Shown: piece after piece, positions 22,856 through 31,767 of the stretch
How the letters are laid out: each line of letters opens with the position of its first letter
How positions within the stretch are numbered: the first letter of the stretch is position 1
NCBI RefSeq assembly: GCF_964019385.1
Contig: NC_088643.1
Location: 80,958,699 to 81,022,698, forward strand
DNA from: Sycon ciliatum
Lineage: Eukaryota > Porifera > Calcarea > Leucosolenida > Sycettidae
Length of the DNA stretch: 64,000 nucleotides
Reading direction: 5' to 3'
The notes under the pieces: model-generated
The model's database searches: none
What the model saw: only the letters and a program-made list of their open reading frames with translations
Told to the model about the DNA's origin: nothing
Position numbers and translations under genes: made by a program

Positions 22856-25283
22856 CGTGCGTGTGTGTGCATGTGTATATGTGTATATGTGTGTGTGCAC
22901 ATTTGCTCTTTGTAGTCCTGAGGAGGATCAAAGCATGTCATCGCTGTCCAGTCTGAATCGTTCCTTCTTGCTCAAGTCAGCAATGCGCCCATTATCACCT
23001 GCTATGGAACGGGCTGACAGCTGCCAAGATGACAGTGTGTCGTGCGGTGTTACACCATCGCTCTCCAGTGACGATACTTCATCCGTAAGCAATAGTCATA
23101 AAGACATTGATCAAGGTCCGAATCCAGTCCATTTTGAATTGCTGCAGTTCATTCCTATTTTTCTTTCCATCAGAAGGGATTTATTTACCCGTTGCTACTT
23201 TTCAATAGGAGTTTAGGTAAACATGTACTTCAGAGTGCACTGTATTCTCGTGTATGACAGTGCTTGAATGCGGGAATACTGTGACTGAACTGCTGGTCCT
23301 GGGGGGGGGGGGGTGTAGCTATTGACGTAACTGACATGCTGTGCACTGACTGTGTCCGCTATGGCATAACGTCTCCTTTGCCGCTGCTGTTTGTCCTGCT
23401 GCTCTTGCATCTCCTGTGTAGCGTGTGCGAAGTGAATCAGCGTCGCGCATGAGGGATAGCGCTGATGGATTCTCATTCAACTCCACTGACTCCGCGACAA
23501 ATCTGACCATCAAGGAATCAACCTTGCAAGGCATTCCCAGCAGGTGACTTGCTCGACTTAGGAGCAGTAAAATCGCATTCACCCCTGTTCACCCCTGTTG
23601 ACCCCTGTTCACCCCTGGTCACGTATCTACATGTAGCTTGGGGTGCAAAGACAGAGCAAAGAGCACACACTGCAAAGACAGAGCAAAGAGCACACACTGC
23701 AAAGACAGAGCAAAGAGCACACACTGCAAAGACAGAGCAAAGAGCACACAGTGTGTAGCCAGTATGCTGCTGAGATTATTTGCTCCTGAATGTTATACAG
23801 GTCTGCTCTGTACCCCCTTGTTGGTGCATGCCCCTCGCATTTTGTATGGAGCGCTGTGTGGGCGGTACGTGCAAGGGTTGGGCAGGCCACAGCAGATCCA
23901 TCAACTTGTGAGCAGCCCAACCGCTCCAACGGCCAGGCCGCTTAGCCTGGTGTTTTTATGCTGGCAGCGTCGTCGATGTACTCAGAGGCAGTGTTGGGAC
24001 TCGTATTGAGCGTTGATCTGTAGTACATAGGAGTATGTCAGTTGTTTGTGTGGGATCAATAATACAGCATGCAAGTTTATTTCTAATTACTGATATGTAT
24101 GCTTCTATGCTCCCTGTGTTACCTGTGTTACTCCCTGTGTTACCTGTGTTACTCCCTGTGTTACCTGTGTTACTCCCTGTGTTACCTGTGTTACTCCCTG
24201 TGTTACAGTCCCACACTGTCAATGGGTGTGCCAGGAAGTATTGCCGACAGGGAGAATATGTCCTTACTGGATCGCAAGAAGCATAAAAAGGGACTAATTG
24301 CACGGGTAAGAACGAACACATCGTTATCATTACTTTTAAAGTGTACCTTCCCTTGTCGAACATACAGCCTAGTTCACATTCGACGTGACACTGGCTGTGT
24401 GGGACGTAAGAGTCTGTCGGGGAGGCTTGGCCGAGCTGTAAAGTCCTGTACGATTCATACGACATGGCATTCAGCAGGTCTGCAATTTTCTACATTGATC
24501 GGCGTGAGGCATAAATCATGGCTCATGCTGGGTTGAATTTTGGCCCTCATTTCTTCTGGATGTACAATGTAGTGTGTGTCACTCAAGCTTGGCAGCAGTC
24601 CGCCAAGAAACTGCCATGTTTGGAACCGGAAATTTCTACTGCACATTCCATGTGATTTCTTTGTGTGAGCGTGAAGCAGAACATCTTGTGTGCAATATGT
24701 CAAGCCCAAGAACACACAGTCATACCGTAGTGTCTTGTATTAAAGCCGGTCTCATGTAGAAGCCTGTTTTGAATACAAGCCTGTTTTGAATACAAGCCTG
24801 ATTTTCAAGATACACTGTCGGCACATAAGCCTGGTTTTAGTGTTGACACACATAGAAATACCTGCCTTGTATGGAAGCCTGATGTGAATACAAGCCTACC
24901 CCTGACATGGGTTTCTGCAGGTATAAGGCTTTGTTTGATACGCGACATTACGGTACGCAAACCTTTGCATTGCGTTCCCGTCACGTAGACCAGGACCTCA
25001 CTAATATTGACTGTGGTCACTCGATCCCCGTCAAATGTGATCATGTCAGCATGGCGGATTAAGCATCGCCACCATACATAGCCCTGCTCTGTGGAGGAAA
25101 TTTACGCGCCATACAATTATATAGCCCTGCCCTGTGGAGGAAATTTACATACTTCACATACTGCACAAAGCACCCGACTCCCGTGGCATGTCCGCAAACT
25201 ACACAAAGTCTAGCGTGGAATTCACAGGATGTTTGCGATGAGATTGCCGCGAACCACATGCTCTTTATCTGTGTGTGTGGGTG

Positions 25284-25315
<32 letters not shown>

Positions 25316-26163
25316 TGTTTTATTTCTGCTGATGTATCACGTCATGCATACAGGCTATTCATGCAACACTGTCAACATCACCACGTCACAGTACTGACGT
25401 GGCTGGCAGCTCACCCCGGAAACGCAGTGACGACCTCGGCTCTCCCTTTGTAAGTCTCAAGCGACAATCACCAGTGCTGCACAAAGGCACGGAGCAGTGT
25501 GAAGCCATGTTAAGCCATGCGCTTGTGTGGATTGCTTTCTTTCTTTTCTGTTGTGTGTATACCAGTACACATACTGAAATGAAACAATGGCGTGTGTGCA
25601 AGCACCAGAATGATGTCAGCAACACACTGTACAACCTGCATGAGTAAAGCAATTATCAGAACACACACACACACGTGTGTGCACTTGCACGCACGCACTG
25701 GGAACCCTAGGTGAAGTTTAACCATGTTGATGAACAGAGCAAGAGACTGGGCCTGTCGATAGTCAGCTGGAAGAGCACTCCATCTGCCTGCTGTCAGCTT
25801 CAGTGTGTAGGGGGCCACGTCACCGTGGTATGGGCAACATCACCGTGATATCGTAGCTACATATCACTCATCTTCTACCGGATGAAACGGGTGCAATGGG
25901 TGCTTTGCAGATCTAAGTCAGTGCAAGCACCCACGTAGTCCTGCAGGTTTGTAGACAGTTCATCATTGTGATTGGTATTGGGGATAGTTTCCAGTGACGT
26001 TAGTGTTTAATGCAATGCTACCCCAACTGCAGTGCAATACTGCCATCACTCCAATGCACACCTGTCATCACTCCAATGCACACTTGTCATCTTTCTTGTT
26101 TGTGAGCCGTGCTCATCCTCTGAATCTGCTGGTGTTGTTCGTTGTTTGTTACTGCATGTGCAC

Positions 26164-26239
<76 letters not shown>

Positions 26240-29200
26240 NNNNNNNNNNNNNNNNNNNNNNNNNNNNNNNNNNNNNNNNNNNNNNNNNNNNNNNNNNNNN
26301 NNNNNNNNNNNNNNNNNNNNNNNNNNNNNNNNNNNNNNNNNNNNNNNNNNNNNNNNNNNNNNNNNNNNNNNNNNNNNNNNNNNNNNNNNNNNNNNNNNNN
26401 NNNNNNNNNNNNNNNNNNNNNNNNNNNNNNNNNNNNNNNGTGTGTGCTCTGTACAACGTGGACATTGTTGCATGGCCTATGTCTCTCTCCCTGTGCCCTG
26501 TGTCTGCTGCTGACAGCATGGAACACCACCAGGGTAAGATGTAGTTGAGTTTTCATTCAACCCTGCTAAGCAGCGGTTCACTAGTGTAATGTGTGATGTG
26601 TGATGTGCTACTTCAAGTATATTAACATGGTGTACTAGTACATGGTAACCAAGGTGGCACATGAACAATGTGCTGTTGGTGTGTACTGCCTGGATAAGAG
26701 AGATCATAATGAGCGTACATGAGTGTAGCATTGTAGGCCAGAATTGCGCCCTTCAACAGCCAGTACTGACACGCCAGGTGACTGTCGTAGGTGCTTGCGA
26801 TACAGACTATGGATGCGTATGGGGCGTTTTGACTAGGACCACCAGTACCCATGTTGACTAATGTTGTGCATGTGTTGCTGTCTTTGCTTTCCCTGTGTTT
26901 CCCTGTGTCACGTATGCAGGCACTTCAACTATGAAGGTAAGTTTCTGTTCTCATCAGCTGTTTGCGTGTGCATGGATGAAGTTACCATTCTCAGTAACTG
27001 TTTGCGTGTGCATGGATGACAGGCTGATGGTCTCCATGCTGCGCAGGCATGATGTGATGTGCTCCATTCATGTTCCATTTCGTGTTTATGCATAACTTCC
27101 CCTGGCATCTTGATGCAGCCCTTCTTTTCATCTACCTCATCTGTGTTTACCGGTTCAGGACCAGGTGATGCCAGTCAACATTTCCCATGTTTTTTTTTAA
27201 GTCGGATACTGAGCCAGTAATAAAATGAATGTAAAAAAGAGAAGAAACACATGAGAACGAGTTATGCAGCAACTATCCACGACTGTAACAAGATGATAAA
27301 CGGTCAGAAAGTGCGATAATATGGCACAAAACTGACAGGCTACTGAGACATTCAGCGACCCGATACCTAGATCTAACACATCTCCAGTGAACAAACCAAC
27401 AGCCTTCCAACTTGGAAGGTTCATGGTTACGTAGGACCGAAGAGGGGAAGGTGAGCGCAGCGAAAATGTGCACAAGCTAAGTCCCGCGGCAACAAAGAAT
27501 GCCGACTGTTACAGGACGATGACGAGACCAGTTAATAACAATCATGACAACGTGGTCTGACTACAATTCGAAGCAGCAAAACAACACACCACCCAACTTG
27601 GGTGGGTCAGCAATATCAGAGATAAAGGGAGGGGGAACCTTCCCTTGCGCATTGGAGATGTGTTAGAGCTAGGTCTCGGGTCGCTGAATGTCTCAGTAGC
27701 CTGTCAGTTTTGTGCCATATTATCGCACTTTCTGACCGTTTATCATCTTGTTATAGTCGTGGATAGTTGCTGCATAACTCGTTCTCATGTGTTTCTTCTC
27801 TTTTTCACATCAATTTTTTAAGTGTTCTCGATTATTTTCTGTCTTTCCGCCTGTGAACTGAATGTGCCCATCATCTACTGACATCCACTCTGACATCCAC
27901 TCTCCATTTTTGTATACCGCTATCTGCTCTACTTGGTTCTTTCTGCTCTGCAGTATCCAATGAGCACTTATCACCTAAGATATCTGATCCTCCCAAGCGA
28001 CCACCGATGCCTCCTCCACGTGCTGCATCAACTGGAGGCGGGAAGCACAGGTTCAGGGCAGTGGCCCGAACAGCGCTGCAGTTACAACAGCAGGCCATGG
28101 TGGACGAGGTGCAGGAGTGCCCCTCTGACGAGTCACTTGACAATGAAGACTCCTATGTGTCCAGACGAGCACTGAGTGGAATGTAAGCACTGATAACAAG
28201 ATGATAGTACACCATAGCACGGTGGTGGCAACTGACATGCCACCCTGGATGTTTACGTACAAATGCTGCGGAGCTAAAACTAATCCTAGCGAGTAGTGCA
28301 CACATGCCCAGGGTATGGCAGCAAAACGTGAAGATTTCATTCACTCTCTGGTCTTGTGTGTGTGCTGGCACTGTGTGTGTGCTGGCACTGTGTGTGTGCT
28401 GGCACTGCTACATGTGTATCTGGGCATGTGTGTGTGCTGGCACTGCTACATGTGTACCGTTATACTGTAAACGTGCATGCCCGTGTATTGTTCGTGATCA
28501 TCAGTTCATCGTGTAAGCGCATGCATACCATACAGCAGTTATTTCTTTCACACGCCATGTTGCCTTCGTGGAAAATTCTTTCTGATGTCGGCATGATCAA
28601 TAGTCTTACTGTTCTCACCCTCTGTCTGTTCCATAGGTCTAGTCCATATGCAGATGCAAGAAATTCCTCATATCACTCTGGCTCACTGTCAGTTGATGAT
28701 GACTTTGATAACCAACGGACACTGGAGCGGAATACCACAAAGGCATCGCTTGCGTCCTACATCGACCTATCAGAAGTCGCTAGGTCAGTATGCTGTATGA
28801 AGATATTGATCTTCTTTTAGTACAATGTACAATGTGCAATGTAATAACTATGGCGGTTTGGGGAATGAAATGACAAATATAGGATGTTACACTTGTAAGT
28901 TTTGTCCAATGCATTTCTGTCTCACAGGCAGGAAATGGAGAAGATTGGGAGAAAAAAACATGGGTCCTGTTGTGTTGTGAATGGGCAGCGGAGTCCAGGA
29001 GTGTCTATTTCAATGATGTAGAGTGATTTCGCTGACAAACTCGCCATTGTATTTGTACTTGACCGCTGTGCAGGCTGATGGGCGAGGAGCCCAGGAACAA
29101 TACTATCAGTGAGGATGATGACGTCTCCACTAACGGAGCTCTCGAGTGCGATTCCCCCCAACTAGATGGTGACAATGAGCCGGTGTACCTCAAACTCATC

Positions 29201-30089
29201 AGGTAGGTGCTCCATAGAAAAAAACTAGTTCTCGTCGGTTGGAATTTCTTGGGACTACAACCATCCAGCAACCGCAAATAAGTGGGAAAACTAGTATTTA
29301 TTTCACTAGGGAAACTAGTATTTATTTCACTACTACATGTATCTAATACTATTTATACCGGCTAAATACTGGCTGGCTACATGTGTCGTGCAGACGTGGT
29401 ACACGATGTACATTTAGACAAGTTAATGTTCCAGTTTCCGATGAATGGACTGAAGGTCTCGGGTTGATAGTGCACTAGGAGGCTGTCTCACTTTGGCTGC
29501 ACGGAGGGGAGGGGGGGGGGGGGGAGGGGAGGGGAGGGGATAGCTGAACATCTCTGGCAGATCCTGAATCATTTGTCCTCTGATTGTGTGTCTTTCTTTG
29601 ATCTTTGTGCACCCTAGTGACGGTGATGAAATGTTCATTCAAGAAAGGTGAGGAACTAAGAATACTGACTTTGCGTGCACCAGGTTTGACATACATGAGT
29701 CAGGCTCAGACCCGGGTGTTGCAACATATGCCCTGCCTTGTACTTTTTCTCTTCCATTCAAGGCCCACTGCCGCTGCCGATGTTGTTTCCCTTCATTTGA
29801 TGTGTGTGTGGGGGGGGGGGGTCAATTCTTCAGCCTTGCAAGCTGTTCAATGGTGCAATCCCAGCACAAGTTGCTATGGCTTCCGCTGTAGCACCGCTAT
29901 CATCGCCTCCGGCCATGGGCGTCAAAAGGAAAGAAAAAATGTGTGTGTGTGTGTGTGTGTGTGTTTGTGTGTTGGTTTTGTGTTGGTCTTGTGTTGCCAA
30001 TGCACAGTGATGGCTCCCTTCAGGCCTTAGCGGATCCCAGCCAAAACCAATTAGCCAAGGATAGCTGTTCGTCCTCTGTCACTCCATAG
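15665..30089 (+). CDS. Ser/Arg-rich protein of unknown family with alternative large exons
   Basis: Rebuilt gene: exon 1 (15665-15673), 2a (16874-18843) or 2b (21025-22190), then 22916-23084, 23422-23543, 24209-24305, 25354-25449, 26517-26533, 26919-26935, 27954-28182, 28637-28783, 29074-29202, 29618-29647 and 30008-30089 (stop). All junctions are GT-AG and all phases agree; the total is 1038 codons with 2a and 770 with 2b. The protein is rich in Ser, Arg and Pro, with no signal peptide or TM segment, one probable short coiled coil (EWREREKQ / EWRRREKQ), FWGVxLRR motifs, and a PPKRPPMPPPR SH3-ligand-like stretch in the 27954 exon. It could be a cytoskeletal or signalling scaffold, but I do not recognise the family. 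An extra exon near 29771 is possible. No close poly(A) signal was found. Confidence 0.7.
16605..16815. repeat. (CA)n and (CT)n arrays before exon 2a
   Basis: (CA)n at 16605-16671 and (CT)n/(ATCT)n at 16731-16815; the CT block forms a pyrimidine-rich stretch upstream of the exon 2a acceptor. Confidence 0.95.
16874..18843 (+). CDS. Exon 2a (alternative large exon)
   Basis: 1970 nt, phase 0 in and 2 out; donor TTTAAG|GTATGT. The acceptor is a tandem CAGCAG, so the exon may start at 16874 or 16877 (one Gln difference); a long (CT)n tract lies upstream. Key blocks: FWGVQLRRQRS (17033-17065), an EWREREKQALVRK helix near 17370, RTRSKSMSLGKEAD near 17830, ISRVRNRLKHLV near 17985, and many Ser-rich stretches. 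Each block has a counterpart in the same order in exon 2b, indicating exon duplication. ATGs at 16844 and 16859 lie in the probable intron and are not chosen as start. Confidence 0.75.
19115..19372. mobile_element. Small TIR element with AACAAGAGTAC ends
   Basis: The left end AACAAGAGTACACAAACCAG and the complement of the right end (AACAAGAGTGCTAAACCAG) match over about 28 bp including CAGAGTGT. About 258 bp, non-coding. Belongs to the palindromic CAAGAGTAC family of this window. Confidence 0.65.
19383..20250. repeat. Large foldback, arms up to ~400 bp
   Basis: Centre near 19850. Inner arms about 19575-19828 and 19880-20118 (for example GCATCCCATAAAGAG against its complement). Outer arms about 19383-19490 and 20120-20245. 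The left arm has about 90 extra bases. The transcript of this intron could form a very long hairpin. Confidence 0.8.
21025..22190 (+). CDS. Exon 2b (alternative large exon)
   Basis: 1166 nt, phase 0 in and 2 out; acceptor TGTGCTATGCAG|GGC, donor TTTCAAG|GTAGAG. Blocks parallel to 2a: FWGVKLRRRRS (21241-21273), the EWRRREKQFLVEQ helix near 21510, SRSKSFSV followed by EEADFL near 21780-21835, and ISKVKSRLRSLIG near 21915. A short internal repeat KSTYEQT occurs three times before the helix. The downstream phase matches the 22916 exon, exactly as for 2a. Confidence 0.75.
22797..22860. repeat. (GT)n array
   Basis: About 27 GT units in the intron just before exon 3. Confidence 0.95.
22916..23084 (+). 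CDS. Exon 3
   Basis: 169 nt, phase 2 in, 0 out; acceptor CTCTTTGTAG|T, donor ATCC|GTAAGC. Encodes PEEDQSMSSLSSLNRS to SLSSDDTSS, Ser/Asp-rich. A (GT)n array precedes the acceptor. Confidence 0.75.
23422..23543 (+). CDS. Exon 4
   Basis: 122 nt, phase 0 in, 2 out; acceptor CTGTGTAG|CGT, donor AGCAG|GTGACT. Encodes RVRSESASRMRDSADGFSF and STLQGIPS. Confidence 0.72.
23644..23751. repeat. 27-bp tandem repeat, four units
   Basis: Four copies of a unit starting TGCAAAGACAGAGCAAAGAG, in the intron after exon 4. Confidence 0.9.
24111..24206. repeat. 21-bp tandem repeat abutting a 3' splice site
   Basis: About 4.6 copies of TCCCTGTGTTACCTGTGTTA-type units. The last copy runs into ...GTGTTACAG, the acceptor of exon 5. 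Confidence 0.88.
24209..24305 (+). CDS. Exon 5
   Basis: 97 nt, phase 2 in, 0 out; acceptor TGTTACAG|T, donor GCACGG|GTAAGA. Encodes PTLSMGVPGSIADREN followed by a basic stretch DRKKHKKGLIAR. Confidence 0.75.
25354..25449 (+). CDS. Exon 6
   Basis: 96 nt, phase 0 to 0; acceptor ATGCATACAG|GCT, donor CCCTTT|GTAAGT. Encodes AIHATLSTSPRH... and SSPRKRSDDLGSPF. Its length divisible by three makes it skippable without a frameshift. Confidence 0.7.
26240..26439. other. Assembly gap (200 N) in a (GT)n array
   Basis: Exactly 200 N within a long GT array (from about 26168), in the intron before exon 7; a repeat-caused assembly break. Confidence 0.99.
26517..26533 (+). CDS. Microexon 7 (17 nt)
   Basis: Pyrimidine-rich tract and GCTGACAG|CAT acceptor, donor CAGG|GTAAGA. 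Phase 0 in, 2 out, encoding HGTPPG with the next base. Needed to connect exon 6 to microexon 8. Confidence 0.6.
26919..26935 (+). CDS. Microexon 8 (17 nt)
   Basis: Acceptor CGTATGCAG|G, donor GAAG|GTAAGT. Phase 2 in, 1 out, encoding HFNYE plus a split Val. It brings the frame exactly into the phase-1 exon at 27954. Confidence 0.62.
27227..27811. repeat. Intronic foldback, ~160-bp near-identical arms
   Basis: Arms about 27227-27388 and 27652-27811 are reverse complements with only a few mismatches (for example AGAAACACATGAGAACGAGT against its complement). The spacer is about 263 bp. It lies in the intron before the 27954 exon. Confidence 0.88.
27954..28182 (+). CDS. Exon 9 with proline-rich motif
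   Basis: 229 nt, phase 1 in, 2 out; acceptor CTGCTCTGCAG|TA, donor GGAAT|GTAAGC. Encodes SNEHLSPKISD, PPKRPPMPPPRAAS (class II SH3-ligand-like), a basic/Gln-rich helix RTALQLQQQAMVDEVQE, and DESLDNEDSYVS. Confidence 0.8.
28637..28783 (+). CDS. Exon 10
   Basis: 147 nt, phase 2 to 2; acceptor GTTCCATAG|G, donor GCTAG|GTCAGT. Encodes SSPYADARNSSYHSGSLSVD, DDFDNQRTLERN, SLASYIDLSEVA. Confidence 0.8.
29074..29202 (+). CDS. Exon 11
   Basis: 129 nt, phase 2 to 2; acceptor CGCTGTGCAG|G, donor CATCAG|GTAGGT. Encodes LMGEEPRNNTISEDDDVSTN and LDGDNEPVYLKLI, acidic. Confidence 0.8.
29618..29647 (+). CDS. Exon 12 (30 nt)
   Basis: Phase 2 to 2; acceptor GCACCCTAG|T, donor GAAAG|GTGAGG. Encodes SDGDEMFIQE. 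Confidence 0.72.
30008..30089 (+). CDS. Terminal exon
   Basis: 82 nt with stop TAG at 30087-30089; acceptor CCAATGCACAG|T, phase 2 in. Encodes DGSLQALADPSQNQ and AKDSCSSSVTP. A possible additional phase 2-2 exon lies at about 29771-29808 (PTAAADVVSLHL), preceded by a pyrimidine tract. Confidence 0.65.
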
Positions 30090-31678
30090 CTTCATTCCTC
30101 TGCCCTTCCGCTTCAGACTTCGACCTAGAAAAACCTTCATAGAATTTTTATATCAATTTTCATCTTCTCCTGCTACTCAACATTGCTACCAGCCGCGCTG
30201 CCTATCATACTATCCCATGAACACACGGCTGTCTGTCTTTCCCTACCCCCTACCATAGTGCTAATTGCAACTGCCTTGCCTTGTAGAGTAGAGCAGTGAA
30301 CTATGCCCCTCTGCTGCTGCTGCTGCTATTGCTGCCATTGCTGCTATTGCTGCTGCTGCTGCTGCTAATCTAATCCCTTACTGTTTATAGGCAATTGTTC
30401 TGTTGACAGACTGGCCAAGCTCCGGAGCTCCTTTATTTCCCCCACGCCTACATGGACACGCGTATAAGCTATTCGATTAGTGCTCCTCATCAGAGGTGTA
30501 GCTGGCAGTTTTATTTTTAAATGGCCACTCAGGGTAGCACCATAAAGAATTGCACGGATTTTTCTTATTGTTTAGTTTTCGTCGCTTTTCTCCATCTTCT
30601 GTCTTAGTCTAGAAGTTTGCAGAATGGCTGTGTATCAGAATGGTTGTGTATCAGAATGGCTGTGTATCTACCTACCCCCAGGGTGCTGTAGCTAACACAC
30701 CCTGATGCCACGCTCTGTTTAATTTATCTTTCAATTGGTGGCCGTCGGCATCCTTTTACCTTAGTGTTCTCTTCTTTTAAGGTTTACTTTCGCTACGCCT
30801 CTGCGGATCTGTTATACGGCAGATGTCCTCTAATGTTTGTAGGTTTTGATCAGGGAGTGGTTACCATGGTGACTCTCCACATTTTTTACTACTCCTAGTT
30901 CCGGAATTCCAATTCCTGTATACTGGTTGCCTCATTCGTGCGAGACTCTTTGCTGGGTTTGTTATAAAGAGACTCGAGCCTACCTACCGGCAGGGAGTAG
31001 TAATAATACTCCCTGTCGGTATTGATTTATTCTCGGTGGTGCGACCAAGAGTAGATAAACATGTTGTTCTACTCTTGGTGCTATCCAGATGGATAGTGAC
31101 CTCATTGCTCAACGCCCCAGACCGTGACAATGCAGACTTACATTGCATACAGGGTTCAACAGAGTGTTATGGACGACTCATGAACACCGGCCATACAGTA
31201 TAGGCAGAGAGGAAGGTAGCGCTGCCCAAGGGGAATACAAACGAACACAGACTGCAACGCATTGCGAATAAATCAGCGAAATCGAATGAGAATGCTGCTT
31301 GCATGCTGACATTGAGGGGAGACTATCCGGTGTGGGTTACTCTAAGTCGTCTAAATCCGGCTATGAGCCCAAGTCTGGTCAAGTAAGTAAGTACATGTAA
31401 TCTGCACTGACATGTATGTGTAATGCTGGCTGAGTCATTCATACAAAGTCAGTTATAGGTCATGATTCATGAGAGAAAACAACACACGTCGTAACAAATA
31501 CATAGCAGTAAAAATCAGCACATCATTGATGCTTGCTGCAGATCGCTGCAGACTGACAATACCTGTACATACATACTGAGTCTCTCATCACCAGGATGAA
31601 ACTGATTGGCAAAGCAAATGGTAGAAGAGGGAGCAGAGGTAAAAGAAAATAACATGTCATGTCTCAAATTCACCAGCC
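30090..31678. other. Convergent intergenic region / 3' UTRs
   Basis: No exon seen. It contains a CTG-type triplet array (30309-30366), a palindrome TACCGGCAGGGAGTA with its near-complement (about 30985-31020), and a CAAGAGTAGA palindrome (31044-31079). A minus-strand AATAAA (TTTATT on plus, 31025-31030) could serve the receptor gene. Confidence 0.45.
31044..31079. repeat. Palindrome of the CAAGAGTA family
   Basis: ACCAAGAGTAGA with its exact complement TCTACTCTTGGT around a 12-base loop. Confidence 0.75.
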
Positions 31679-31767
31679 TCAATCTTCATTCGGATTGAGT
31701 AGCCTTTCATCGTCGTCATCAACACGGAACATCAAGCTGCGGTGACCCTTGCCATCGTCATCATCAC
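31679..31767 (-). CDS. Receptor terminal exon: acidic tail with DxxLL
   Basis: 89 nt including stop (31679-31681), phase 1 in; acceptor [24 protein letters not shown] then [18 protein letters not shown] is encoded at 31697-31711. FRVDDDDE echoes FRADEDEN of the previous exon. Confidence 0.85.

Noticed and set aside
28932..29022. Possible extra exon (RQEMEKIGRKKHGSCC...) after CTCACAG
   Set aside because: It joins the previous phase but runs into a stop and has no good donor; exon 28637-28783 splices in frame directly to 29074.
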